Part shown: positions 42,689 through 50,223 of the stretch, piece after piece
How the letters are laid out: each line of letters starts with the position of its first letter
Numbering within the stretch: position 1 is the stretch's first letter
Origin: an uncultured Oscillospiraceae bacterium
GTDB taxonomy: Bacteria; Bacillota; Clostridia; Oscillospirales; Acutalibacteraceae
DNA: 64,000 bases
Direction: 5' to 3'
Assembly (NCBI GenBank): GCA_900548545.1
Contig: URKX01000002.1
Coordinates: forward strand, 52,802 to 116,801
Program-made: the position numbers and the translations under genes
The notes under the pieces: model-generated
The model's database searches: none
Told to the model about the DNA's origin: nothing
The model's input: only the letters and a program-made list of their open reading frames with translations

Positions 42689-43996
42689 TTACTCCTCCAC
42701 CCGCTCCAGGATCATGGGGCCGATCTCCGGCGCCTGGGGTCCCACCTCCAGGGCAGCAAGGAACCGCTCCTTGCCCCGCTGGCAAAGCTCTTCCCTCTGG
42801 GCGTACAGCCGGGCAATGGGCTGCCCCTTTTCCACCCGGTCGCCCTTGTTCTTCAGCAGGATGATCCCCGCCCCGGGGTCGATAGAGCTCTCTTTTGTTT
42901 CCCGTCCCGCTCCCAGTTCCACAGCGGCAAGGCCGCAGCCTTCCGCGTCCAGACGGGTGATATACCCATCCTCTGGGGCGGCCGCTTCCACCACCGCCGG
43001 GGAAACGGCAAACTGTTCCGGGTGGACGATATAGCTGCCGTCGCCCCCCTGGGCTTCCACCATCTGGCGCAGCTTCTCCAGGGCGCGGCCCTCCCGCACC
43101 GCTTTGACCACCTGTGCCCTCGCCTCGGACATATCGGCCGCCTGCCGGCCCAGGTAGATCATATTGGCGGCGAGTTCCAGGCACAGCGCCCGCAGCCGTC
43201 GCTCCCCCTGGCCGGAGAGCACCTGCACTGCCTCCTGCACCTCCAAGGCGTTGCCGATGCACCGCCCCAAGGGCATATCCATATCGGTGATGAGGGCCAC
43301 GGTGCGGCGGCCCACCTGTTTCCCAATGCGGACCATCTCCCGGGCCAGGGCACGGGAATCCTCCAAAGTCTTCATAAAGGCGCCGGAACCCATTTTCACG
43401 TCCAACAGGATGGCGTCTGCACCGGCGGCAATCTTTTTGGACATGATGCTGGAGGCGATCAGGGGCAAACTTTCCACGGTGGCAGTGACGTCCCGGAGGG
43501 CATACAGCTTTTTATCCGCCGGGCACAGGTTCCCCGACTGGCCAATGATGGACAGCCCCACCTGCCGGACGATGCTGAAAAATCCCTCCCGGGGAATGTC
43601 GGCGCGCAGCCCTGGGATGCTTTCCAGCTTGTCCACGGTGCCCCCGGTGTGCCCCAGGCCACGGCCGCTCATTTTGGCGATCTTCACCCCGCAGGCCGCC
43701 GCGATGGGCCCCAGGATCAGGGAGGTCTTATCCCCCACGCCGCCGGTGGAGTGTTTGTCCACCTTCACCCCGGGGATGGGGGAAAGGTCCACCTGATCCC
43801 CCGAGCGGGCCATCTCCAAGGTGAGATCGGCGGTTTCCTCCCGGCTCATCCCCTGGAAGAAAATGGCCATCAGCAAGGCGCTTGTCTGATAGTCGGGGAT
43901 CTCCCCCCGGGTACAGCCCTGGATGAAAAAGTGCAGTTCCTGTGCACTCAGCTGGCCGCCTTCCCGCTTTTTATGAATGATGTCGTACATCCGCAT
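42689..43996 (-). CDS. pdp: Pyrimidine-nucleoside phosphorylase
   Basis: A 435-residue family-3 nucleoside phosphorylase of normal length. The phosphate loop KHSTGGVGDK is at residues 81-90, and SGRGLGHTGGT and KKIAAGADAILLDVKMGSGAFM are the family signatures. It splits uridine or (deoxy)thymidine into base and (deoxy)ribose 1-phosphate. It is the last gene of a leftward operon with cdd and deoC, forming a deoxynucleoside catabolic set; the phosphopentomutase needed between Pdp and DeoC is not in the window. The ATG follows GGAGGGG. Confidence 0.94.
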   Translation of the reverse strand: MRMYDIIHKKREGGQLSAQELHFFIQGCTRGEIPDYQTSALLMAIFFQGMSREETADLTLEMARSGDQVDLSPIPGVKVDKHSTGGVGDKTSLILGPIAAACGVKIAKMSGRGLGHTGGTVDKLESIPGLRADIPREGFFSIVRQVGLSIIGQSGNLCPADKKLYALRDVTATVESLPLIASSIMSKKIAAGADAILLDVKMGSGAFMKTLEDSRALAREMVRIGKQVGRRTVALITDMDMPLGRCIGNALEVQEAVQVLSGQGERRLRALCLELAANMIYLGRQAADMSEARAQVVKAVREGRALEKLRQMVEAQGGDGSYIVHPEQFAVSPAVVEAAAPEDGYITRLDAEGCGLAAVELGAGRETKESSIDPGAGIILLKNKGDRVEKGQPIARLYAQREELCQRGKERFLAALEVGPQAPEIGPMILERVEE

Positions 43997-44014
43997 GGGG
44001 ATTCCCCTCCTTTG

Positions 44015-44563
44015 TTACAGATACAAGTTCATATACCAGGCGTCGCAGGCCTGGCCGTTTACCTTCATAAAGTTTTTGTACAGGCCCAGCTTTTCAAAGC
44101 CCAGGCTCTCATACAAGGCGATGGCCGGAACGTTGTCGGAGCGCACCTCCAGCTGCAACACTTCCAGCCCGCAGCCTTTGGCAAAGGCGATGAGCGCCTC
44201 CATGGCTTTCCGGCCAATGCCCAAACGCCAAAAGACCTTGCCCACTGTGACCGACACACTGGCCCGATGGGCCACCCGCTCCCGGGCGGTGAGGGCATCG
44301 CAAGAGGCCACACACGCCAGTTCTTCCCCCACAAAGCCCACCAGCATCAGGGACTTTTCCTCCTGCTGCTGCCGGCTGAGGAACACGGCCTCCCGCTCCA
44401 CAGGCATGGGGAAGCCACCCTGTCCAAACAGCAGGTTGTCGCTCTCCCCGCCCACCCGGTTCAGGTAGGAGAGCACCTGGGCGGCATCAGCCCCCTCCCC
44501 TTCCCGCAACAGGAGGGTACGGCCATCCTTCAGGGGAACCGTACAAGGCCGGAATTTGCTCAT
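44015..44563 (-). CDS. GNAT family N-acetyltransferase
   Basis: A 182-residue GNAT acetyltransferase with the acetyl-CoA loop WRLGIGRKAMEALIAFA and the C-terminal EVRSDNVPAIALYESLGFEKLG. The substrate may be an amino group of a protein or small molecule. The ATG at 44563 has AAAGGAG eight bases upstream; a GTG at 44572 lies too close to that site. It sits between cdd and pdp in the nucleoside operon, though its link to that pathway is unclear. Confidence 0.9.
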   Translation of the reverse strand: MSKFRPCTVPLKDGRTLLLREGEGADAAQVLSYLNRVGGESDNLLFGQGGFPMPVEREAVFLSRQQQEEKSLMLVGFVGEELACVASCDALTARERVAHRASVSVTVGKVFWRLGIGRKAMEALIAFAKGCGLEVLQLEVRSDNVPAIALYESLGFEKLGLYKNFMKVNGQACDAWYMNLYL

Positions 44564-44609
44564 GGGGACCACTCCTTTCAGAATTTACGTGGGAAACGCC
44601 CTTTCCCGG

Positions 44610-45035
44610 TCACGGTTCCAGGTTCTTCGGGCCAAAGGCCAGGGGCAGCAGCTCTTCCAAAGTGGCCACCTGGAGGGTTTTCCCGTCGGTCAGCAGGATC
44701 TCAAACCCAGGGGCGCAAAACTCCGCCATCACCTGGCGGCACACACCGCAGGGGGCGCACAGCTCTTGGGGCTCCTGGCCGGCTTTGCCTCCCACAACGG
44801 CGATGGCTTTGAACGCCCGCTTGCCATCGTTGACCGCCCGGAAAAAGGCGGTGCGCTCGGCACAACAGGTGGCGGTAAAGCCGGCGTTTTCAATGTTGCA
44901 CCCGGCATACACGGAACCGTCGGCACAGAGCAGGGCGGCGCCCACGGCAAAGCCGGAGTAGGGGCAATAGGCATTCTTCCGGGCTTCTTTGGCCCGCTCC
45001 AAAAGCGCCAGGCGGATGGCCTCTTTCTGCTCCAT
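44610..45035 (-). CDS. cdd: Cytidine deaminase
   Basis: A 141-residue zinc enzyme. The catalytic signature is CNIENAGFTATCCAER and the second zinc motif is CAPCGVCRQ. It deaminates cytidine and deoxycytidine to (deoxy)uridine, feeding Pdp. The ATG at 45035 shares its A with the deoC stop (TGATG), so translation is coupled; the open frame upstream of it overlaps deoC and is not used. Confidence 0.94.
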   Translation of the reverse strand: MEQKEAIRLALLERAKEARKNAYCPYSGFAVGAALLCADGSVYAGCNIENAGFTATCCAERTAFFRAVNDGKRAFKAIAVVGGKAGQEPQELCAPCGVCRQVMAEFCAPGFEILLTDGKTLQVATLEELLPLAFGPKNLEP

Positions 45036-45691
45036 CACAGCCCCGCCTCCTTTGCCAGGGCCACCAGACGGCTGGTGCCCAAACGGTCGGCCCCCAAGGC
45101 TAAAAACGCCTCCGCGTCCTCCTTGGAGGCAATGCCGCCAGCGGCCTTCACCTTCACAGAAGGGGCCGTATACTGCCGCAGCAGGGCCACGTCCTCCCGG
45201 GTGGCGCCCCCGGTGGAAAAGCCGGTGGAGGTCTTGATGTAATCCGCGCCGGATTCGCTGACCACCTGGCACAGGCGGATCTTTTCCTCCTGGTTGAGCA
45301 AGCAGGTTTCCACGATCACTTTCAGGATGCGGTCGCCGCAGGTGGCCTTTAGCTGGGAGATCTCCGAGCCCACCTCGTCGTACAAGCCGTCCTTGACCCA
45401 CCCCAGGTTCACCACCATGTCGATCTCGCTGGCCCCCAGGAAGCAGGCGTTGGCGGCCTCAAAGCACTTCACAACGGTGGTGTTGTAGCCATTGGGGAAG
45501 CCGATCACCGTGCAGATGGGCACCCGCCCGGCAGCGTACTCCGCGGCCTGCTTCACGCAGCTGGGAGGGATGCACACCGTGGCGCACCCGTAAGCCACAG
45601 CCTCGTCCACCAGGTTCTGGATGTCCTGCCAGCGTGCCTGGGGCTTTAACAGGGTGTGGTCCACGTGGGAGAGGATCTGGTTCCATTCCAT
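45035..45691 (-). CDS. deoC: Deoxyribose-phosphate aldolase
   Basis: A 218-residue class I aldolase. The Schiff-base lysine is Lys153 in YIKTSTGF, with Asp91 (EIDMVVN) and Lys182 (VKAAGGI) as the other catalytic residues. It splits deoxyribose 5-phosphate to glyceraldehyde 3-phosphate and acetaldehyde. The ATG follows AAAGGAGG and lies 14 bases after the PfkB kinase gene. Confidence 0.95.
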   Translation of the reverse strand: MEWNQILSHVDHTLLKPQARWQDIQNLVDEAVAYGCATVCIPPSCVKQAAEYAAGRVPICTVIGFPNGYNTTVVKCFEAANACFLGASEIDMVVNLGWVKDGLYDEVGSEISQLKATCGDRILKVIVETCLLNQEEKIRLCQVVSESGADYIKTSTGFSTGGATREDVALLRQYTAPSVKVKAAGGIASKEDAEAFLALGADRLGTSRLVALAKEAGL

Positions 45692-45705
45692 GGGGAAGCC
45701 TCCTT

Positions 45706-46650
45706 TCAGGCAATGCCTGCCAGGATGATCCGGGAAAGCTCCTCCCGGGTGGGCAGGCCCTCGTTGTCGCTGCGGTTGGTGATCTGGATGGCCCCTATGA
45801 CGTTGCCGCGGAACGTGGCCTCCTCCAGGGACTCACCCTCCGCCAAGGCGCTGATGACGCCGGCGGCAAAGCCGTCCCCGGCGCCCACGGTATCCACCTT
45901 CTCCCGGACGGGGAACGCCGGGGAATAGCCCGCCTTGCCGCCTTTTTCAGAGAAGTAGGCGCCGTCCTTGCCCACTTTGACAATGACGTTTTTCACACCC
46001 AGCTGGTGGTAGAACTCCGCGATGCCTTCGGGGGTGTCCCGGCCGGTGAGGATCTTCCCCTCAGCAATGCCCGGCAGGATGGTTTCCACCCCTTGGGCCA
46101 GGCTGTTCAGGGTGGTGACCATCTTCTTCTCGCTCTCCCACAGCTGGGGGCGCAAGTTGGGATCGAAGGAGATGGGCAGCTCCAGGGCTTCGGCCCGGCG
46201 CATCAGCCGCTTGGTGGCGGCCAGGGCGCTCTCCGACACGGCGGGGAAGATGCCCGTCACGTGGAGCCGCTCACAGCCGTACAGGTCCAGGCCGTCGATG
46301 TCGTGGGTGGTGATCTGGGACGCGGCGGACCCCTTCCGGTAATAGGAGATGTCCGGGTCGCCTTTCTGGGTGAAGGCTTTCATCATAAAGCCGGTCTGGG
46401 CGGATTCGGTCTGCATCACCAGGTCGGTGGCGATGTGGTTTTGCCGCAGGCCGTTTAAGATCCGCTCCCCCAGGGGGTCAAACCCCAAACGGGTACAGTA
46501 AGCCGGGGTGTGGCCCAGCCGGGCCAGGCCCACCGCCACGTTGTACTCCGCCCCGGCAATGGAGGCGGTAAAGGTGTTGGCTTCGCACAGAGAGCCGGAT
46601 TCGTTGGCCATAAACAGGCCCATGGGTTCACCCATCAAGATAATTTTCAT
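45706..46650 (-). CDS. PfkB-family sugar kinase (2-keto-3-deoxygluconate kinase-like)
   Basis: A 314-residue ribokinase-fold kinase. The ATP/anion-hole motif is DTVGAGDGFAAG with the catalytic Asp, and the N-terminal GAEYNVAVGLARLG and DPNLRPQLW segments are close to KdgK proteins. It may phosphorylate 2-keto-3-deoxygluconate, fructose or a deoxy-sugar; no KDPG aldolase is nearby. The ATG follows GGGAGGA. In operon order it lies between manA and deoC, 14 bases before the latter. Confidence 0.88.
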   Translation of the reverse strand: MKIILMGEPMGLFMANESGSLCEANTFTASIAGAEYNVAVGLARLGHTPAYCTRLGFDPLGERILNGLRQNHIATDLVMQTESAQTGFMMKAFTQKGDPDISYYRKGSAASQITTHDIDGLDLYGCERLHVTGIFPAVSESALAATKRLMRRAEALELPISFDPNLRPQLWESEKKMVTTLNSLAQGVETILPGIAEGKILTGRDTPEGIAEFYHQLGVKNVIVKVGKDGAYFSEKGGKAGYSPAFPVREKVDTVGAGDGFAAGVISALAEGESLEEATFRGNVIGAIQITNRSDNEGLPTREELSRIILAGIA

Positions 46651-46719
46651 AGCAATGTCCTCCCAATCAGATATAAAACGTTACGCAAGGAACCGGCAAA
46701 AGGAACCCTGCCGGTTGTT

Positions 46720-47712
46720 TTAAAGGGTTTCAGGGGCATCCTCCGCCCTTTGGGGCACGGTGGTTTTTATCAGGGTGGCCTCCCCGGCAATGCGCACCTT
46801 TCCCGCCCCCGCCGGAAGGAACAGGCTGTCCCCGGGGCCAAAAGCCAGGGAATTTTCCGGGCCGCAGACCACACCGCTGCCCTGGGTGGCCAACAGGGAA
46901 ACAAAGCTGTCTTCCCCCACCTCCAGGGTCAGGGCGCGCTCCACCTGGAGCCGCTGGGCGGCAAAGTAAGCGCAGGCGCCCAAGTCTTGGGCCGTCCCAC
47001 CGGCCAGAGGATAGACCGGGCCAGTGGAGCGCACCCCCTCTTCAGGGGTCAGGCGGCACACGTCCAGGGCCTTTTGGATGTGCAGTTCCCGGGGTTTGCC
47101 GTCGGCGCCCAAGCGGCCATAGTCGTAGACCCGGTAGGTGCAGTTGGAATTTTGCTGGATCTCACAGATCAGGATCCCGGCGCCGATGGCATGGATGGTC
47201 CCCGCCTGGATGAAAAACACGTCCCCCGGACGGACTTCCACTTGGTCCAGCACCTGGGTCACCGTGCCCTCCTGGACGCGCCGCTGGAACTCCTCCCGGC
47301 TCACTGGCCGGTTTACCCCAAAGTACAAGGTGGCTCCGGGGTCGCAGTCTATCACCACCCACATTTCGGTTTTGCCGTATTCGTGCTCCACCTGGAGGGC
47401 ATAGGCATCGCTGGGATGCACCTGGATGGACAGGGCCTCTTTGGCGTCGATCAGCTTGATGAGCACGGGGAAGTTTTCAAAAGCCGCCGCGTTCCTGCCC
47501 AAGGCGGCTTTCCCCACTTGCTGCAAGTATTGGCCCAGGGTCAGGCCGTCATACCGGCCCCCCTGGATTTTGCTCTCCCCGGCCGGGTGGGTGGAAAGCT
47601 CCCAGCTCTCCGCCACCTTGCCCAGGTCGCAGTGTTTGCCATAGAGATCCCGCAGCTTGGTCCCGCCCCACAGGTAGTCCTGAAAAGCGGGCGACAACTT
47701 TTCCAAATTCAT
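46720..47712 (-). CDS. manA: Mannose-6-phosphate isomerase, class I type
   Basis: A 330-residue zinc-dependent isomerase with metal-binding IQVHPSD and EYGKTEMWVV, and GTIHAIGAG. It interconverts mannose 6-phosphate and fructose 6-phosphate. The short form (about 320 residues) is usual in Firmicutes. The ribosome site (GGGGGAAGAG) is not ideal. As first gene of the leftward group it precedes the PfkB kinase by 69 bases. Confidence 0.92.
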   Translation of the reverse strand: MNLEKLSPAFQDYLWGGTKLRDLYGKHCDLGKVAESWELSTHPAGESKIQGGRYDGLTLGQYLQQVGKAALGRNAAAFENFPVLIKLIDAKEALSIQVHPSDAYALQVEHEYGKTEMWVVIDCDPGATLYFGVNRPVSREEFQRRVQEGTVTQVLDQVEVRPGDVFFIQAGTIHAIGAGILICEIQQNSNCTYRVYDYGRLGADGKPRELHIQKALDVCRLTPEEGVRSTGPVYPLAGGTAQDLGACAYFAAQRLQVERALTLEVGEDSFVSLLATQGSGVVCGPENSLAFGPGDSLFLPAGAGKVRIAGEATLIKTTVPQRAEDAPETL

Positions 47713-47765
47713 AACTCTTCCCCCAATAGTTGCAAGATTGTCATTTCAGATTACAACACTGTCAC

Positions 47766-47794
47766 AAGACAATTCCTGTTTTCTATGGTATACT
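47766..47794 (+). promoter_or_regulatory. Promoter for membrane protein gene at 47848
   Basis: AAGACA (47766-47771), 17-base spacer, TATACT (47789-47794), 54 bases before the ATG. Confidence 0.55.
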
Positions 47795-47847
47795 ATTTTT
47801 GGGAAAAACGCAAACCTTTTTCGTCTGCTTGAAAAGGAGGAGTTTTT

Positions 47848-48639
47848 ATGAAAAAACGTGTTTTGTCAGTGGTTTTGGCCCTGCTCTTTTGCCTGGCCCT
47901 CCCGGTGACCGCCCTGGCCAATGCCGCCGAGCCGCCCCGGCTCTCGGTGCTGGTTTTAAACCCGCCGGAAGACCTGCAGCTGTCCCTGGTTTTCACCTTG
48001 GAGGATGAAGCCGAGCCTGTGAAGGCAGAGGGCACCCGCCTGGCCTGGGAGGGGTATTACCTGTTCCGGCCGGCCCCTTTCCCCGACCTTTGGGACGGGG
48101 GAACCTCCCCGGAGGGATTGGCCATTTCCCTGCGGGCAGAAACCAACGGGGAAGCATTTTCCATCCCTGTGGACAAACAGGCCCTCATCCAGGGCACCGG
48201 CACCTACTATAACAACCTGTGCGTGCTGGACCTGTCCGCCCAGACCTTGACCCCCGGCGCCCCCTGGTGGCGGCAGCCGCTGTTGGTCTTTTTGCGGGTG
48301 GGGCTTACCCTGTTGCTGGAAGGGGCCGTTTTCCTGCTCTTTGGCTACCGGGAACGCCGCAGCTGGCTGGTGTTCCTTCTTACAAACCTGGTCACCCAAG
48401 GGGCGGTCAACGCGCTGCTGCTGTGGGGCGTGGGCCCCTTTGGCAATCTGCATTCTGTGGGCATTGCTTATTGGCTGCTGTATGTGCCCATGGAACTGGT
48501 GGTCATGGCAGTGGAAATCGTGGCCTTCCGCAAACTGCTGCGGGAAAAGGAAAAGCTTTCCGCCACCATCTACGCCATTGTGGCCAACCTGTTCAGCTGG
48601 CTGCTGGGCGGAGCCATGCTCACCTACCTGCCCATATAA
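47848..48639 (+). CDS. Membrane protein of unknown function with signal peptide
   Basis: A 263-residue protein: a cleavable-looking signal peptide (KRVLSVVLALLFCLALPVTALA), an extracellular segment of about 120 residues, and four transmembrane helices from about residue 145 to the end (LLVFLRVGLTLLLEGAVFLLF and so on). The last cytoplasmic loop carries KLLREKEKL. I recognise no family. The ATG follows AAAAGGAGG. It is alone between manA and the cell-wall cluster, with its own promoter and terminators. Confidence 0.75.
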   Translation: MKKRVLSVVLALLFCLALPVTALANAAEPPRLSVLVLNPPEDLQLSLVFTLEDEAEPVKAEGTRLAWEGYYLFRPAPFPDLWDGGTSPEGLAISLRAETNGEAFSIPVDKQALIQGTGTYYNNLCVLDLSAQTLTPGAPWWRQPLLVFLRVGLTLLLEGAVFLLFGYRERRSWLVFLLTNLVTQGAVNALLLWGVGPFGNLHSVGIAYWLLYVPMELVVMAVEIVAFRKLLREKEKLSATIYAIVANLFSWLLGGAMLTYLPI

Positions 48640-48676
48640 CACTGCTTACTAGGATTCAACCCTCCCCTCATATAGA

Positions 48677-48708
48677 ATGCCCTGCCTGGAGATCTTCCGG
48701 CAGGGTAT
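48677..48708 (+). terminator. First terminator after membrane protein gene
   Basis: Stem ATGCCCTGCC/GGCAGGGTAT (10 bp, one G-U) with further pairing in the loop, followed by TCCCATTTTT. Confidence 0.55.
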
Positions 48709-48725
48709 TCCCATTTTTACCAGCA

Positions 48726-48767
48726 AAAACGCCCCGCCTGGAAACCATCCAAGCAGGGCGTTTTCAT
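48726..48767. terminator. Second, bidirectional terminator
   Basis: A long stem AAAACGCCCCGCCTGG against CCAAGCAGGGCGTTTT (two mismatches), with the A/T run built into the arms. It can end the rightward membrane-protein transcript and the leftward cell-wall cluster. Confidence 0.75.
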
Positions 48768-48852
48768 TTTCATACAGAGGGGCTGCGAGTTTTGGAAAAG
48801 GGAAACCCGCAGCGTTCAAAAGGGGTTCTGGGTTCCGATATATCCCCAGTGC

Positions 48853-50220
48853 TCAAGAGGCCAGGGCGGACAACACGGCACTGACCACGGAACCAGCGCT
48901 CTCAATGCCGCCGGAACCGTCCTCCACCACCACCGCAAATGCGTAGGGGTTAGAAGGGGAATCGCAGAAGCCCACCATCCAGCAGTTGGGGCCTTTGCCC
49001 TCACCCACCTCGCCTGTACCTGTTTTGGCGCAGACGTTCCATCCCTCTGGGAACAGCCAATCCCCGTAATAGTACTCCACATTGCTGCGGAGCAGGGCTT
49101 TCAGGTTCTGGGCTTCGGTGGAACTGAGCAGCTGTCGGCTGCTGGTGGAAAGCTGGCCCAACAGGTCGGTACTTCCTTCCAGCAGCACCGGCTCGGTGTA
49201 GGTACCCCCCTTGGCGATAGCCCCCATGAGGACCATCATGTGGGTGGGGTTGGTAAGCACAGTATACTGGCCCACACCAGCCCAGCCCAGCTGGTTCTGG
49301 TTGGTGCCGGACAGCTCGATGGTGCTCTCTTGGATAGGGATGGTGCCGAAATCCAGCTGGGTGTTAAAGCCCATTTCTTCCGCCTTTTTCTGGAGGGCCT
49401 CTGCTCCCAGGTCATTGGCCAGCTGCGCAAAGTACACGTTACAGGAGTTCCCCAAGGCAGCGGCCATGTCCTGGGTACCGTGGGCGTGGCCGTTCAAACA
49501 GGTGATGTCGCTGCCCGCCAACTCTACAGAACCCTGGCAGTCGTAGGTGAGGGAGCTCCAGGTGTCGGGGTACTTCTCCATGGCTGCCGCTGCGGTGACG
49601 ATCTTAAAGATAGAGCCGGGGGTAAAGCTGCCGGACAGGGTGTTGTCCAGGTAGGCCCCCTTATAGGCATCGTTGGTTTCAATGTCCTCGGGGACGGCGT
49701 TGGGGTCAAAGGTGGGGGCGCTGACCTTCACCAGCACTTCCCCTGTTTCATAGTTGTAGACGATCACCCCGCCGTTTTTGCCCCCCAGGGCGTTGTAAGC
49801 CGCCACGCAGGCATCCTGGTCGATGGTCAGGGCAATGTCGCTGCCCATGCGGTTAAAAAAAGTGTCGTTCAGGCCGGTGACAATGTTGTACCCGGACAGC
49901 TTGGCCCGCATGGTGTATTGCACGCTGGTGGAGATATACCCATAAGGGTCCCCCACCGTGTGGAGCAAGGCCCGGCGGACGGTTTCATCCCCGCTGTAAA
50001 TGCGGACGCCGTCCTCCGTTGTAGCTAACAAGTTGCCGTCCCGGTCGGTGATGTCCCCCAGCTTGACCGTGGAATTTTCTGAATACACGTGGCCGTTATA
50101 GGGCTGCATGGCCCACTGGTCCCCATTGACGGCAAAGTTGAACAGGAAGTACCCCAGCCCGCCTAAAAAGGCGGCCAGCAGCAGGTACAGCACCATGGAG
50201 CGGAATCCGGTTGTGCGCAT
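48853..50220 (-). CDS. Penicillin-binding protein (transpeptidase, PbpA-like)
   Basis: A 455-residue class-B-type transpeptidase with an N-terminal membrane anchor (about 9-30). Catalytic motifs are SIFK (Ser203, Lys206), SCN (259-261) and KTG in AKTGTGEVG. It resembles actinobacterial PbpA and clostridial PBP2 relatives that partner with SEDS glycosyltransferases. It begins three bases after the stop of the FHA-SEDS gene, so the two are made together as a polymerase/cross-linker pair. Confidence 0.93.
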   Translation of the reverse strand: MRTTGFRSMVLYLLLAAFLGGLGYFLFNFAVNGDQWAMQPYNGHVYSENSTVKLGDITDRDGNLLATTEDGVRIYSGDETVRRALLHTVGDPYGYISTSVQYTMRAKLSGYNIVTGLNDTFFNRMGSDIALTIDQDACVAAYNALGGKNGGVIVYNYETGEVLVKVSAPTFDPNAVPEDIETNDAYKGAYLDNTLSGSFTPGSIFKIVTAAAAMEKYPDTWSSLTYDCQGSVELAGSDITCLNGHAHGTQDMAAALGNSCNVYFAQLANDLGAEALQKKAEEMGFNTQLDFGTIPIQESTIELSGTNQNQLGWAGVGQYTVLTNPTHMMVLMGAIAKGGTYTEPVLLEGSTDLLGQLSTSSRQLLSSTEAQNLKALLRSNVEYYYGDWLFPEGWNVCAKTGTGEVGEGKGPNCWMVGFCDSPSNPYAFAVVVEDGSGGIESAGSVVSAVLSALAS

Positions 50221-50223
50221 GGG

